Part shown: positions 35,712 through 44,698 of the stretch, in pieces
Layout: every line of letters begins with the position of its first letter
Numbering within the stretch: the first letter of the stretch is position 1
Assembly: GCF_007595705.1 (NCBI RefSeq)
Contig: NZ_NISY01000009.1
Coordinates: forward strand, 1-64,000
Source of the DNA: Streptomyces sp. SAJ15
GTDB lineage: Bacteria; Actinomycetota; Actinomycetes; Streptomycetales; Streptomycetaceae
Length of the DNA stretch: 64,000 bases
Direction of reading: 5' to 3'
Translations under genes and position numbers: made by a program
Notes under the pieces: generated by a model
Databases searched by the model: none
What the model saw: the letters and a program-made list of their open reading frames with translations, nothing else
What the model was told of the DNA's origin: nothing

Positions 35712-36136
35712 ATCAGCGGCCTCCTGTGAACCGTCTGTGCGGTGACGGCCTGTGCCCCCAGTCGGCCGGGCGGCACGCTCGGCAGGGGCCCGGCGCAGCG
35801 CGGCCACACGGGACAGCCCTGCGGCGGCGCTGGCGGCGACCGGCCTGGCGTCCGGGGCCGGCTGTGGGAAGGCGCGGTGGCGCCCGCGCATCGTTTTCGT
35901 CTGCTGCTCCGCGGCTTCCGCGAGCGCGGGGGGCGATGCGGCTGGGAGGCGCGAACACCTGGTCTGCGGCGAGGGCGTCCTTGAACCCGGTTCGGACACA
36001 GTCCGGCCTCGCAGGACGCGGCCAAGATACGCCCCTCGTTTCTGCCACCGCCGTGGGCGCTCACCTCTGGCTTGCTGCCGTCGGTCAGGGGCGACCGTCC
36101 CCTCCGGCCTTGGGTCTGGCCTCTCTCTGGCCCGGG
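35712..36136. other. no clear gene
   Basis: Both strands contain open frames of skewed Arg/Ala/Pro composition without starts, ribosome binding sites or family motifs. I see nothing functional here. Confidence 0.35.
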
Positions 36137-39100
36137 TCAGGCACCGGCGTGGAGGTAGGCGGCCCACAGGAAGGGGGCCTGGGTCCGGTCGTACTGGCCG
36201 GGCAGATCGTGGCCGTCGCGCAGGCCGCGCACGGCCTGGTGCAGGGCCCAGGCCGCGCGGCCGGTATCGAGGGCCCCGGCGGGGGTGCGCAGGTGGGTGT
36301 AGAAGGCGTCGGCGACCGTGACGGCGGTCTGGTCATCGATCTCCCATAGAGTGCCCACCACGTGGGGGAATCCGGCCAGCTGGAAGGCGGAGGTCAGGTG
36401 AATGGCCTCGTCGGCTAGGTCGGCCGTGTCGATGGCTGCGGTGCGGCAGGCCGACAGGTAGGCCAGCTGGGCGTGATCGAGGCGGACGGGGGCGAGGCTG
36501 GCGACGGTGAGTGGGTCGCTGGCGTGGTCGTGGAGCAGCAGCCGGCTCATTGAAGGGTCGGTGGGGTCGCTGGCGCCGTGGCAGGCGAAGTGCACGATCG
36601 AGCAGTCGGGCAGGTGATCCAGAACGTTGTCCTTCGTCGGCGTGTGGGCCGAGAAGCCGACGGCACCGCCGTTGGAGGGGTCAGGCTCCAGAAGCACGGT
36701 GGGTTCGGGGAGGTGCTGGTACAGCTTGGCTACTTCCGAGCCAACGTATGGCAGGCGGCCCTGATCAGGCAGACCGGGGGTGGTGGGCATCGCGATGACC
36801 AGCCCTCGGGCGGGCGCTGCCGGGACCGGGGTGTGTTGGCGGGCGTGGCGCAGGGCGCGGACGGTGGGAGTGTGGGAGGAGACGACCCGGTCCATGACGG
36901 TGCGCCGGTGCGGGTCGTCGGCCGGGTCGGTGTGATAGCCGGCGGCAGGCAAGGGCAGCAGTCCCAGCAGCCCGCCCGGCACCCACCACACCCGTGGCCA
37001 GTCAGCGGCTGACGGCGGCTGGCGGTGGTGGCCCAGCGCCTCCAGCACGGGCCCGGCGGCGGTATCCCACAACCACTGCAGGACTCTGGCCATGACGGCC
37101 TGCGCCTGGCGCCGCTGCTCTCTGCTCTCGCCCGAGGTGGCGGTGTGCAGCGCCTGCTGGAAGGAGGTGACCGTCTCGGCCAGGGCCTCGGCGGTGAGGT
37201 GGGGGAGCTCCACGTGGGTGATGCCGCCGGTGGTGAGCAGCAGGGCATCGCTACGGTAGGAGCTGATGTTGAACACCACGACCGGGCCCTGACCCGCCTC
37301 GCTGAGGAGTTCCTCGGCAGTGGGCGGGAGGGCAAACGAGGCGAACCCCTTCAGACTGCGGATCTCGGTCAGGGTCTGGGCGAAATCGCGGGCCAACTGG
37401 TGCCGGTCGCGCACGAGACGCTGCTGCCGCCCCCGGAGGGCGTCGATGTCCTCGTCCCCGCCAGCGGCCGGTGCGGAAGTGTCTGCGGGTTGGTCGAGCC
37501 GGTCGCGCAGGTGGACGAACCGCGCGGCCAGATCGGGGCGCTGCCCCCTCAGGTCGGTGAGATCGCTGCGGGCATCGAGCGCCTGGCTGAGCAGCACCGC
37601 CCGTCCCGCCTCCAGCAGCCGCAGCGCTCGGACCGCCCGCTCTTGGCGGGTCCCCCGGGGATCGGCCAGAGCCAGTGCGGCGGCATCGCCGGCCAGCCCG
37701 GCGAAGCTGCCGAGTGCATGCTGCTGATCGCCTCGCTCTAGCTGGCGCACGGCCACCTGGGGCAGCAGCCGCACCGCTGCCTCCGCCGCGTCCGCCGCCC
37801 GCCTCGCCTCAAACCGCGCGAGCAGCCCAGCTGCTGCCCACGCTGCCCGGATCCTGCCCGAAGGCGCCGCCGAGACCACCTCCCACGCCTCTTCGTAAGC
37901 GGACACCGCCCCGTCTAGGTCCGCCTGGTGCCCGGTGCGCTGGAACCGGGTGTGCAGCGCGTTCCCCAGCCCGGACAGGCGCCCCGCCCGTTGGGGGTGG
38001 TCTGCTGGGGTGCCCCGCACCGCGTCGCGATGACGGTCGATGGCCTCGTCCAGATCTGCTCGGTCCTCGGTGCGCTGGAACCGGAGCTGCAGCGCGTTTC
38101 CCAGATTCGACAGCATCGCCCGCCGTTCGGGGTGGTCTGCTGGGGTGGCCCGCACCGCGTCGCGATGACGGTCGATGGCCTCGTCCAGGCCCGCCTCATC
38201 CCCGGTGCGCCGGAACCGGTCCGCCAGCGCGAGCCCGAGAGTGGACAGGTACACCGGACGGCTGGGGTGGTCTGCGGGGGTGGCCCGCACCGCGTCTCGT
38301 CCGGTGGTGATGGCCGCGTCCAGGTCCGCCTCATCCCCGGTGCGCCGGAACCGGAGCTGCAGGGTGTTTCCCAGGTTGGACAGCATCGCCGGCCGGTCGG
38401 GGTGGTCTGCGGGAGTAGCCCGCACCGCGTCATGGTGACGGTCGATGGCCTCGTCCAGGTCTCCCCTGTCGCCGGTGCGCTCGAATCGGAGCTGCAGCGC
38501 GTTCGCCAGGTTGGTCAGGCGCCCAGCCCGGTCGGGGTGGTCTGCGGGAGTGGTGTGTACCGCGGCCTGGATGTGGTCGATTGCTTGGTCCTGGTCTGCC
38601 TGGTCCCCGCCATGCTCGAACCGGGTCGCCAGCGAGATTGCCAGGTTGGACAGCATCGCTGGCCGGTTGGGGTGGTCTGCGGGAGTGGCCTGCACCGCCT
38701 CTCGTCCGGTGGTGATGGCCGCGTCCAGGTCCGCCCTGTCCCCAGTGCGCCAGAAGCGCTCCCGCAGCGCGAGCCCCAGGTTGGAGAGGTATGTCGGCCG
38801 GCCGGGGTGGTCTGCAGGCGTGGACCGCACCGCGTCCTGATAGTGGTCGATGGCCTCGTCCAAGTCCGCTTGGTCCCCAGTGCGCCCGAAACGGTCCCGC
38901 AGCGCGTCCCCCAGGCTGGACAGCGGTATCGCCCGGTTGGGGTGATCGGCAGGGGCGGCCTGCACCGCATCCCGTCCGGTGGTGATGGCCGCGTCCAGGT
39001 CCGCCCCGTGCCCGGTGCGCCCGAACCGGAGCTGCAGCGCGAGCCCCAGGTTGGACAGGTACCACGACCGGCGGAGGTCGGTGGTGGGGGCGGCCTGCAC

Positions 39101-39502
39101 GATGCGCTGCCACAGGTCCACGCCAGAGGAGAACAGAGCGGGGTCAGTAGAGACAAGCGCCTGCTGCAGCAGTTCGAGGGCGTGCGGTGCCGCCGCCTCG
39201 GCGAGCAGTGGCAGCAGGGGCTGGGGCAGGCCATCGGCATCCGCGAGGAAGCAGGGGGTGAACGCCTCCACCGCCGAGTCCAGGGCCGTATGGCATTGAT
39301 TTTCGGGGAGCGCTTGGAACCGGAACCAGTGAATCCAGCCGAGCGTATGGCAGAGCTCGAAGTCGCCGGTGTTGTTTGGAAGGAGTTCGGCGAGCTGCTC
39401 AGCATCAGCGAGCGCTGGCGGTTCGAGCGCAAGGGAGAGATCGCCAGTCTCGCTGATCCGCTGTAGCCGGGCCCTCACCGCGGCCAGCCGTTCCTCACGC
39501 AC
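36137..39502 (-). CDS. TPR-CHAT (caspase-like) protease
   Basis: A 1121-residue protein. After an N-terminal helical part come about nine tandem 44-residue TPR-like repeats, each with ADHPxR, LSNLGxAL, RFxRTGDxADLD and AIxxxRDAV, then more degenerate TPRs, and a C-terminal CHAT domain. The catalytic dyad is visible: His in SIVHFACHGASD (residue ~975) and Cys in LAYLSACRTAAID (residue ~1019); the final HVVGTLWEIDD and APFLWAAYL are also CHAT hallmarks. CHAT proteins are clan-CD proteases (caspase and gingipain relatives) used in bacterial conflict and abortive-infection systems, activated through a sensor. GTG 39502 has GAGGAGG 6 bases upstream. It is divergent from two small genes that may be its partners. 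Confidence 0.85.
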   Translation of the reverse strand: MREERLAAVRARLQRISETGDLSLALEPPALADAEQLAELLPNNTGDFELCHTLGWIHWFRFQALPENQCHTALDSAVEAFTPCFLADADGLPQPLLPLLAEAAAPHALELLQQALVSTDPALFSSGVDLWQRIVQAAPTTDLRRSWYLSNLGLALQLRFGRTGHGADLDAAITTGRDAVQAAPADHPNRAIPLSSLGDALRDRFGRTGDQADLDEAIDHYQDAVRSTPADHPGRPTYLSNLGLALRERFWRTGDRADLDAAITTGREAVQATPADHPNRPAMLSNLAISLATRFEHGGDQADQDQAIDHIQAAVHTTPADHPDRAGRLTNLANALQLRFERTGDRGDLDEAIDRHHDAVRATPADHPDRPAMLSNLGNTLQLRFRRTGDEADLDAAITTGRDAVRATPADHPSRPVYLSTLGLALADRFRRTGDEAGLDEAIDRHRDAVRATPADHPERRAMLSNLGNALQLRFQRTEDRADLDEAIDRHRDAVRGTPADHPQRAGRLSGLGNALHTRFQRTGHQADLDGAVSAYEEAWEVVSAAPSGRIRAAWAAAGLLARFEARRAADAAEAAVRLLPQVAVRQLERGDQQHALGSFAGLAGDAAALALADPRGTRQERAVRALRLLEAGRAVLLSQALDARSDLTDLRGQRPDLAARFVHLRDRLDQPADTSAPAAGGDEDIDALRGRQQRLVRDRHQLARDFAQTLTEIRSLKGFASFALPPTAEELLSEAGQGPVVVFNISSYRSDALLLTTGGITHVELPHLTAEALAETVTSFQQALHTATSGESREQRRQAQAVMARVLQWLWDTAAGPVLEALGHHRQPPSAADWPRVWWVPGGLLGLLPLPAAGYHTDPADDPHRRTVMDRVVSSHTPTVRALRHARQHTPVPAAPARGLVIAMPTTPGLPDQGRLPYVGSEVAKLYQHLPEPTVLLEPDPSNGGAVGFSAHTPTKDNVLDHLPDCSIVHFACHGASDPTDPSMSRLLLHDHASDPLTVASLAPVRLDHAQLAYLSACRTAAIDTADLADEAIHLTSAFQLAGFPHVVGTLWEIDDQTAVTVADAFYTHLRTPAGALDTGRAAWALHQAVRGLRDGHDLPGQYDRTQAPFLWAAYLHAGA

Positions 39503-39669
39503 CTTGGCCCTCCTCTGTCCGCCTTCGCCGTGTGATGGTATTCGCATTTCCTATGCAGCGAAGGGGAGTTGCTTCGATACGCTCGCCACGCCGAGGTCGG
39601 GCGCTACCGCACCGCACAGGAGCAGCAGGGCGGCTGCGGACCAATAACGCAACCAGCGGGGGGGGATCC

Positions 39670-40077
39670 ATGGCCGATGGGCCCGAGAGAGAGGCGGGGG
39701 TCGTGGCGGAAAGGCTGGCAGCGGTCTGCGCGCATCTAGGCGAAATCCGCAGGGACCTGCAGGAGGGGCCGGGCGGGGACGACGCGCCCGTGGATCGGCT
39801 GCTGGCCGCCGCACGGGGCGGCGGGGACATAGCGGGCCCGCTGGCTGCACTGCATGCGGTCCTGCAGGCAGGCGGGGACCCGCAGGGGCTGGACGGCTAC
39901 GCCGGCGCCGGGGCTGCCACCCGCGGCGTTCGGCCGGTCGGGATCAGCGATCGGCCAGCCGAGAGCGTGTACCTGTGCCCGACTGGCCGGTGCGCGCGCT
40001 ACTGGTGGCCCCAGGCCACCGCCCCGGTGCCGCGCTGCGCGATCACCAGCGCCGTCCTGCGCTGGGAAAGGCTGTAG
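39670..40077 (+). CDS. small protein with C-terminal Cys-ribbon, CHAT-associated
   Basis: A 135-residue protein from ATG 39670 with GGGGGG 4 bases upstream. The N-terminal ~80 residues are helical (VVAERLAAVCAHLGEIRRDL, VDRLLAAARGGGDIAGPLAA). The C-terminus has a short zinc-ribbon-like pattern, VYLCPTGRCARYWWP then PRCAITSAVLRWERL (C-x4-C...C). Small proteins of this style often neighbour CHAT or NACHT-type conflict genes in actinomycetes, but I cannot name the family. It is followed after 4 bases by the membrane gene, so they form an operon, and it is divergent from the CHAT gene. Confidence 0.6.
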   Translation: MADGPEREAGVVAERLAAVCAHLGEIRRDLQEGPGGDDAPVDRLLAAARGGGDIAGPLAALHAVLQAGGDPQGLDGYAGAGAATRGVRPVGISDRPAESVYLCPTGRCARYWWPQATAPVPRCAITSAVLRWERL

Positions 40078-40081
40078 GTCG

Positions 40082-41053
40082 GTGGGCGGCCTGCTGTCGG
40101 AGCTGGGCAAGAAACTCGCCGAGCGGTGGCTGTCTCTGCTGGTCCTGCCCGGTGCCCTCTACCTGGCTGTCGCCGCAACCGCCACTGTCCTCGGTCACAC
40201 CCATCCCTTCGACCTGCCCCGCCTCACCGGACAGATCACCGCCTGGGCCAACCACGCCGCCGCGGGCACGGTCGGCGGCCAAGTGGTGGTGCTGGCCGCG
40301 GTGTTGGCCGGCGCTGCCGCAGCGGGCCTGGCCGCCCAGACCCTGGGCTCCCTGACCGAACGGCTGGGCCTGGCGGCCGACTGGCCCACCTGGACACCCC
40401 CATTCCGCCACCTGGCTGCCTGGCGCACCGCCCGCCGCCGCCATCGCTGGAGGACCGCCGCTCGCACCTGGCACGACCACCGCGAGCGCGCCGCCCTCGC
40501 CCGGACTCGCGGCCAGCGGACCGATCCGGCCGCCCGGCACGCCGCCCACCAGGCCATGATCCGCATCGCCCTGGAGGAGCCCCAGCGGCCCACCTGGAGC
40601 GGGGACCGCATCAACGCCGCAGTCACCCGTCTTGAGCGCGACCTCCACCTCGACCTACTCGCCCTCTGGCCGCACCTATGGCTGACCCTGCCCGAGGAGA
40701 CCCGCACCGAGATCACCACCGCCCGCCAAAACCTCACCCGTGCCACCACCCTGACCGCCTGGGCTCTGCTCTACCTCCCCCTCACCGTTTGGTGGTGGCC
40801 CGCCGCCCTCATCACCGCCATCCTCGCCCTCACCGGCAGGGCCCGAACCCACAACGCCACCGACACCTACGCCCTACTGCTGGAAGCCACCACCCGTCTC
40901 CACGCCCGCCATCTCGCCCACCACCTCGGCCTCACCCCCACAGACCTCACCGACCCCACCACCCCCGCCGGAGCCCTCACCCCAGAGACCGGCGACACCC
41001 TCACCCGCCACCTGACACCCAGCCCAGCCCCACCCCCACCGGCCACCGGATAA
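40082..41053 (+). CDS. membrane protein in the CHAT-associated operon
   Basis: A 323-residue protein from GTG 40082, 4 bases after the preceding stop, so translation is coupled. Membrane helices: residues ~14-36 (WLSLLVLPGALYLAVAATAT), ~57-78 (GQVVVLAAVLAGAAAAGLAA) and a pair near ~225-255 (LTAWALLYLPLTVWWWPAAL, ITAILAL). A ~130-residue Arg-rich cytosolic loop separates the pairs (RTARRRHRWRTAARTWHDHR), and the C-terminal ~70 residues are Thr/Pro-rich. No known family. Within this divergent gene set it could anchor the complex or act as the membrane effector; that is inference. Confidence 0.6.
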   Translation: MGGLLSELGKKLAERWLSLLVLPGALYLAVAATATVLGHTHPFDLPRLTGQITAWANHAAAGTVGGQVVVLAAVLAGAAAAGLAAQTLGSLTERLGLAADWPTWTPPFRHLAAWRTARRRHRWRTAARTWHDHRERAALARTRGQRTDPAARHAAHQAMIRIALEEPQRPTWSGDRINAAVTRLERDLHLDLLALWPHLWLTLPEETRTEITTARQNLTRATTLTAWALLYLPLTVWWWPAALITAILALTGRARTHNATDTYALLLEATTRLHARHLAHHLGLTPTDLTDPTTPAGALTPETGDTLTRHLTPSPAPPPPATG

Positions 41054-41089
41054 CGGCCACCACCCGGCACAGCTGACCTGCTCCAGGGC

Positions 41090-41472
41090 GCGCCTTCGTC
41101 GCCCAGGCCATCGACTCCGGGCACACGGTGAGCCAGCCTGAGTCCGAGTCGTAGCCGACGGGGGCGAGGCGCCCGGCGAGGTCGGGGGCGATGGCTGCCC
41201 ACCGCTCACGCAAAGAAGCGTCGGCGGCGGCCGGGAGCTCAGGCCCGGTCCGCCATCAGCCCGGCCAGCACGGCGACGAACCCGCTGGGCTCTCGCCTGT
41301 CCCGCTTCACGGCGGTCGCACGTCCCGCTTCACGGCGGCGGGGCGGCGGCGCGGGGCGCGGGCCTCGCCGCCGTTTTCTTCGCGGCCAGGCGGGCCTGCC
41401 GCAGGGCGACCCGGGCGAGGTCGACGCCGGAAGGCTCCGGGGGCCGTCGCCGCCGGTGGTCTGCTCGGTCAC
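41090..41472 (-). pseudogene. DUF721/DciA-like protein, several frameshifts
   Basis: The best-preserved piece reads SLRERWAAIAPDLAGRLAPV, GYDSDSGWLTVCPESMAWAT and K-A-R, which is the core of DUF721 (DciA-type) proteins. Upstream, in other frames, come GVDLARVALRQARLAAKK-type sequence and an N-terminal MTEQTTGGDGP at 41472. At least three indels break the frame and the C-terminus is missing. Chromosomal DciA assists loading of the replicative helicase; Streptomyces plasmids carry related proteins. Confidence 0.5.
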
Positions 41473-41772
41473 GTCGGGCTCCTACCGGTGTCCGCAGGTC
41501 ATCAGCAAGCTGCGGAAGCCACTCTCAAGCTGGAAGGAACGGCGTACCAGGCGCTCGCCGTAGACGCGCTCCGCGCCCCGCGTCCCATGGCGTCGACGGC
41601 CGGTGCACCGAAATCGTCCAGGCCCGGCCCCGGCAGGCCGCCCGGCTCGAAGAACCGACACCCCGCCACCCCGCCACGACGTCGGCCGGGTCCTCGCCAA
41701 AGGCCAGTCCTACAGCCGCCCACCCACCACAGAAACGGGACCAAACCTCGACGCACAGGATGAAGTGCAGCC

Positions 41773-42255
41773 TCAGCGCAGGGGAAACTGTGCAAGGCGC
41801 TGGTCCCATTCCTCCGCTGCCCGCATCAGCTCGGCTCGGTCTGTCTCGACCTCGATCACGTACTGATACAGGTCCAGGTTCTCGTCGTGCTGCCGTCGCG
41901 GAGGCGCGGCTTCAAGCGAGAGGTGGATCCGCAGCACTCCCGTGCCGTCGCGCCAACGGACCTGGCTGAAGGCGAGCACCGGTTCGAGGAAGGAAAGGTC
42001 CGGGACGAGGTGCCCTTCACAGTCCGGCTTCGCGTCCGGCCTCCTCCCGTCTGCAACGGCACGCAGCCATGCGGACAACTCACGAGCCTCGTCCACCAGC
42101 AAACACGAGTCCGTGAAGGACCAGCCGGCCGCCGGAGTGGTGACTTCGGCTCCAATGATGAGCCAGTTGTCGTCCCAGCGGTCACCACTGGCCGCTGGAA
42201 ACTGGTAACGGAGCGGCCGCAGGTCGATGCCGCCTGCTCGATCGGTAAGTCGCAC
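41773..42255 (-). CDS. WapI-family immunity-type protein
   Basis: A 160-residue protein whose order of motifs fits the WapI-immunity-like family of actinomycetes: LRPLRYQFPAASGDRWDDNW, LIIGAEVTTPAAGWSFTDSC, VDEARELSAWLRAVADGRR, SFLEPVLAFSQVRWRDGTG, LRIHLSLEAAPP and AELMRAAEEWDQRLAQFP. GTG 42255 was chosen because the family begins close to VRLTDRAGGIDLRP; ATG 42303 would add sequence overlapping the adjacent mobile-element end. Such proteins are presumed to neutralise polymorphic toxins, but many are encoded singly. No partner toxin is next to it here; the family call is moderately certain. Confidence 0.55.
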   Translation of the reverse strand: MRLTDRAGGIDLRPLRYQFPAASGDRWDDNWLIIGAEVTTPAAGWSFTDSCLLVDEARELSAWLRAVADGRRPDAKPDCEGHLVPDLSFLEPVLAFSQVRWRDGTGVLRIHLSLEAAPPRRQHDENLDLYQYVIEVETDRAELMRAAEEWDQRLAQFPLR

Positions 42256-42304
42256 TGCCGAAGGATGCCATGCCCCCAGGACCCGCCGGACGTTAAACGA
42301 CAAG

Positions 42305-43030
42305 CCGTCCGCCCTGCGGCGGCGAGATCCACGGCTTGGGGACGGGCTTGCGCATCGCTCGGTCCGAGCGCGGTCGGCCGAGCACCTCGACCGGCAGCCC
42401 GTCGAGCAGGTAGGCCATGCGCGGGGCGTCGTATCCGGCGTCGAAGACGATCAGGATGTCCGCGTCGCCGCTGCGCACAGCCCGCAGCAGATCAGGTCCT
42501 CCACGACGCGGCGGACCTGGACGGCGGTGACCTCGGCGACGTCGTCCTCCGGGCCTAGACGGACGGCATCGAGGAGCTGGTACCAGGAGGTGCGGCCTGT
42601 CGCCAGGGCGGCGACGAACGAGTACGGCCAGCCCGGGATCACCAGGTGCTGGTCGCGGCCTCGGCCGTAGGTGTGGCAGAACAGCCGCTCCGCGCTGGTG
42701 GGGGCATCCGGCCGCAGCCAGTTGCTGACGTCGACGGCCAGGACGAGCCGGTTGTCGGCCGCCTTCGGCTGCGGCAGCGCGGCACGGGTCCGCCGCAGCC
42801 GTTCGGCGTCGACGCGGCCGCGGTTGAGCGCGTCGTACAGTGCGCCGTGACCACGGCGGTGCTCGGGCAGCATGTCAGGTCCACCGGGCCGTCCGCACAC
42901 AACAAGGCGTCGGTGAGCTCGAACAGTTCGTCACGCCGGGCGGTCAGGCACGCGTAGAAGTCATCCCGGAAGTGTGACGCCAAGTGAATGGCTCCCGCCG
43001 GACATCGTGATGCATCAGACTCATCCCTAC
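42305..43030 (-). pseudogene. transposase remnant (NF041680-like family), frameshifted
   Basis: Minus-strand frames read in order SDASRCPAGAIHLASHFRDD, ACLTARRDELFELTDALLCA, EHRRGHGALYDALNRGRVDA, RLVLAVDVSNWLRPDAPTSA, SFVAALATGRTSWYQLLDAV and DILIVFDAGYDAPRMAYLLD, GLPVEVLGRPRSDRAMRK. The order matches the first half of a large Streptomyces transposase family. There are at least two frameshifts, no start codon in the usual place, and the second half with the last catalytic residue is gone, cut at the 16-bp end sequence. Confidence 0.65.
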
Positions 43031-43089
43031 GGCCTTCGTGCTGGTCAGGTGTGTCCTTAATCGGAGCACCGGATCAGCCGAAGGCCGCC

Positions 43090-43144
43090 TTCATGTCCGG
43101 CGATTACTCGTCCGGGCGATCATGTCCGGGGCATCGTTCGAAGC
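43090..43144 (+). repeat. 55-bp direct repeat, copy 1
   Basis: Begins TTCATGTCCGGCGATTACTC and ends GCATCGTTCGAAGC. 51 of 55 bases match the copy at 44644-44698. It lies just upstream of the broken transposase and is probably its leader or an internal part of the element's end. Confidence 0.7.
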
Positions 43145-43229
43145 TGTCACGACCCTCTTTCCGCGGTCGCGGCGTTCCTGAAGTACGGTCGCGGCTCTGC
43201 TTGCCGTTCGGTTGGACGCCGAGGGGCTG

Positions 43230-43859
43230 TCATGCAGCACGGGTCGTTGTGTTCACCGTTTCTGAGCGGAAGCCGTGTCCGACCTCCGGTGCCAGACCGT
43301 GATAGTGGCGGAAGTTGTAGATGAGCGGGCTCCAGAGAGCGGGGTCGATGTGGTGCGTGCCCGGCACGACGATGCGTTCGTCGGCGTGGACGCGCAGCAC
43401 ATCGCACTCGACGCTGAAGAAGAGACCCGCCCCGCCCGGCGTCAGTGCACGGGCCCGTGCCTCAAACTGCAGCGCGCACTCGGCGACCCGCGGCGGCTTC
43501 ACGATGTGGGAGTCGGCCGGGGTGAGCCCGGACGCGGAGAACTTGTCGGGCTCGTACCGGTACACCGCCTGCTTGCTCTCGGGCACCGGGTCGACCCCGG
43601 TGAGCGGAGCCAGGCGCTCCACCTGCTCCCACAGCTCCGGCGAGGCAACGTTGATCACCAGCTCGGAGCGCGCCGCAAGGTTGCGCGCGGTCTGACTCTC
43701 ACTGCCCAGGCCCAGGACGATGTGCTGTCCCAGCGCCCAGGCGGAGGAGATCGGGGCAAGGTTGAACGTGCCGTCATCGTTCTCGGTGGTCAGCAGGACC
43801 ACGGGCGTGCCGAAGTAGAGGATGCTCGGCCGGACCACTCGGTGGGCGTCAGTCGTCAT
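43230..43859 (-). CDS. flavin reductase-like FMN-binding protein
   Basis: A 209-residue protein of the FMN-binding split-barrel (flavin reductase) family: PSILYFGTPVVLLTTENDDG, TFNLAPISSAWALGQHIVLG, ELVINVASPELWEQVERLAP and ALQFEARARALTPGGAGLFF. The N-terminal FGTPVVLLTT...NLAPISS pattern is where FMN is bound in this group. It likely uses FMN to reduce a small substrate or supply reduced flavin. ATG 43859 is followed on the other strand, after 65 bases, by the ArsR gene, so the pair is divergent and probably co-regulated. It is intact, although inside a decayed mobile element. Confidence 0.75.
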   Translation of the reverse strand: MTTDAHRVVRPSILYFGTPVVLLTTENDDGTFNLAPISSAWALGQHIVLGLGSESQTARNLAARSELVINVASPELWEQVERLAPLTGVDPVPESKQAVYRYEPDKFSASGLTPADSHIVKPPRVAECALQFEARARALTPGGAGLFFSVECDVLRVHADERIVVPGTHHIDPALWSPLIYNFRHYHGLAPEVGHGFRSETVNTTTRAA

Positions 43860-43924
43860 GCCTCAAACGCTAGGGGCGGGACGTTTCGATGTGCGTCGAA
43901 GCATCGGCTGACGACAATGGCGCT

Positions 43925-44608
43925 GTGATCAGCCCCGATATCTACGCCAAGGAACCGGACCTCGCCGCCCTGGGGGCGCTGCTGGCCGACCGCACCCGCG
44001 CCGCCTTCTGCCTCGCGCTGCTCGACGGCCGCGCATGGACAGCGACGGAACTGGCACAGCTCGCGGGGATCGCACGGTCCACAGCGACCAGCCACCTGAA
44101 CCGGCTGGTGACCGGCGGCCTGCTGGCCGAGGAGCGCAAGGGCCGGCACCGCTATGTGCGCCTGGCGGACCCCGCCATCGCCGAGATGATCGAAGCCCTT
44201 GCCGCCCGGGCACCGCAACAGCTCGTCCCGGTCCGCTCGCTCGTTGCCGCCCGCCAGCACCGTGCCGTGGCCTTCGCCCGCATCTGCTACGACCATCTCG
44301 GCGGCTCCTTGTCCGTGGCGATCACCGACGCGATGACCGAACAGGGATTTTTGGACTGGGAGTTCGGCCCGGTCCTCACTCCCTCGGGCGCCGCATGGCT
44401 CACGGACACGGGCATCACCCAGGAAACGGCACCACACGTACGCACGTGCCTGGACTGGACGGAGCGGCGCTTGCATCTGGCGGGCGCGGTCGCCGCAGCC
44501 GTATTCCACCATGCGGTTCAGGAGTCCTGGCTCGTGCCGGCCGGAGGCTCCCGCGTCGTGCGGCTGACGGACCAGGGGCGCGACGCCTTCCGACGGCACC
44601 TGGCCTGA
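43925..44608 (+). CDS. ArsR-family winged-helix regulator
   Basis: A 227-residue regulator. The N-terminal ArsR-type winged helix is LGALLADRTRAAFCLALLDG, RAWTATELAQLAGIARSTAT, SHLNRLVTGGLLAEERKGRH and RYVRLADPAIAEMIEALAA. A C-terminal domain of ~120 residues (FARICYDHLGGSLSVAITDA, SWLVPAGGSRVVRLTDQG) may sense a ligand. No classical metal-binding CxC is visible, so a metal role is doubtful. GTG 43925 gives a family-like start; an earlier in-frame start at 43889 is possible. Divergent from the flavin reductase gene, which it probably represses. Confidence 0.75.
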   Translation: MISPDIYAKEPDLAALGALLADRTRAAFCLALLDGRAWTATELAQLAGIARSTATSHLNRLVTGGLLAEERKGRHRYVRLADPAIAEMIEALAARAPQQLVPVRSLVAARQHRAVAFARICYDHLGGSLSVAITDAMTEQGFLDWEFGPVLTPSGAAWLTDTGITQETAPHVRTCLDWTERRLHLAGAVAAAVFHHAVQESWLVPAGGSRVVRLTDQGRDAFRRHLA

Positions 44609-44643
44609 CTGACGAGGCACTCACGCCTCGCTGAGCTTTGTTC

Positions 44644-44698
44644 TTCATGTCCGGCGATGACCCGTCCGGGCGATCATCTTCGGGGCATCGTTCGAAGC
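44644..44698 (+). repeat. 55-bp direct repeat, copy 2
   Basis: Begins TTCATGTCCGGCGATGACCC and ends GCATCGTTCGAAGC. It is followed by an AACAAGCTGAACTTGT palindrome and the 16-bp inverted end at 44722-44737, so this copy keeps the complete element end that copy 1 lacks. Confidence 0.7.

Noticed and set aside
37920..39080. CRISPR array
   Set aside because: The 132-bp periodicity is in frame and encodes TPR units; no repeat-spacer structure.
37928..39466. A 512-codon plus-strand open frame across the TPR repeats
   Set aside because: Antisense to the CHAT gene; its apparent repeats only mirror the 132-bp coding repeats.
39502..39547. ATG 39547 as start of the CHAT protein
   Set aside because: GTG 39502 has a GAGGAGG site at ideal spacing, while the ATG has none.
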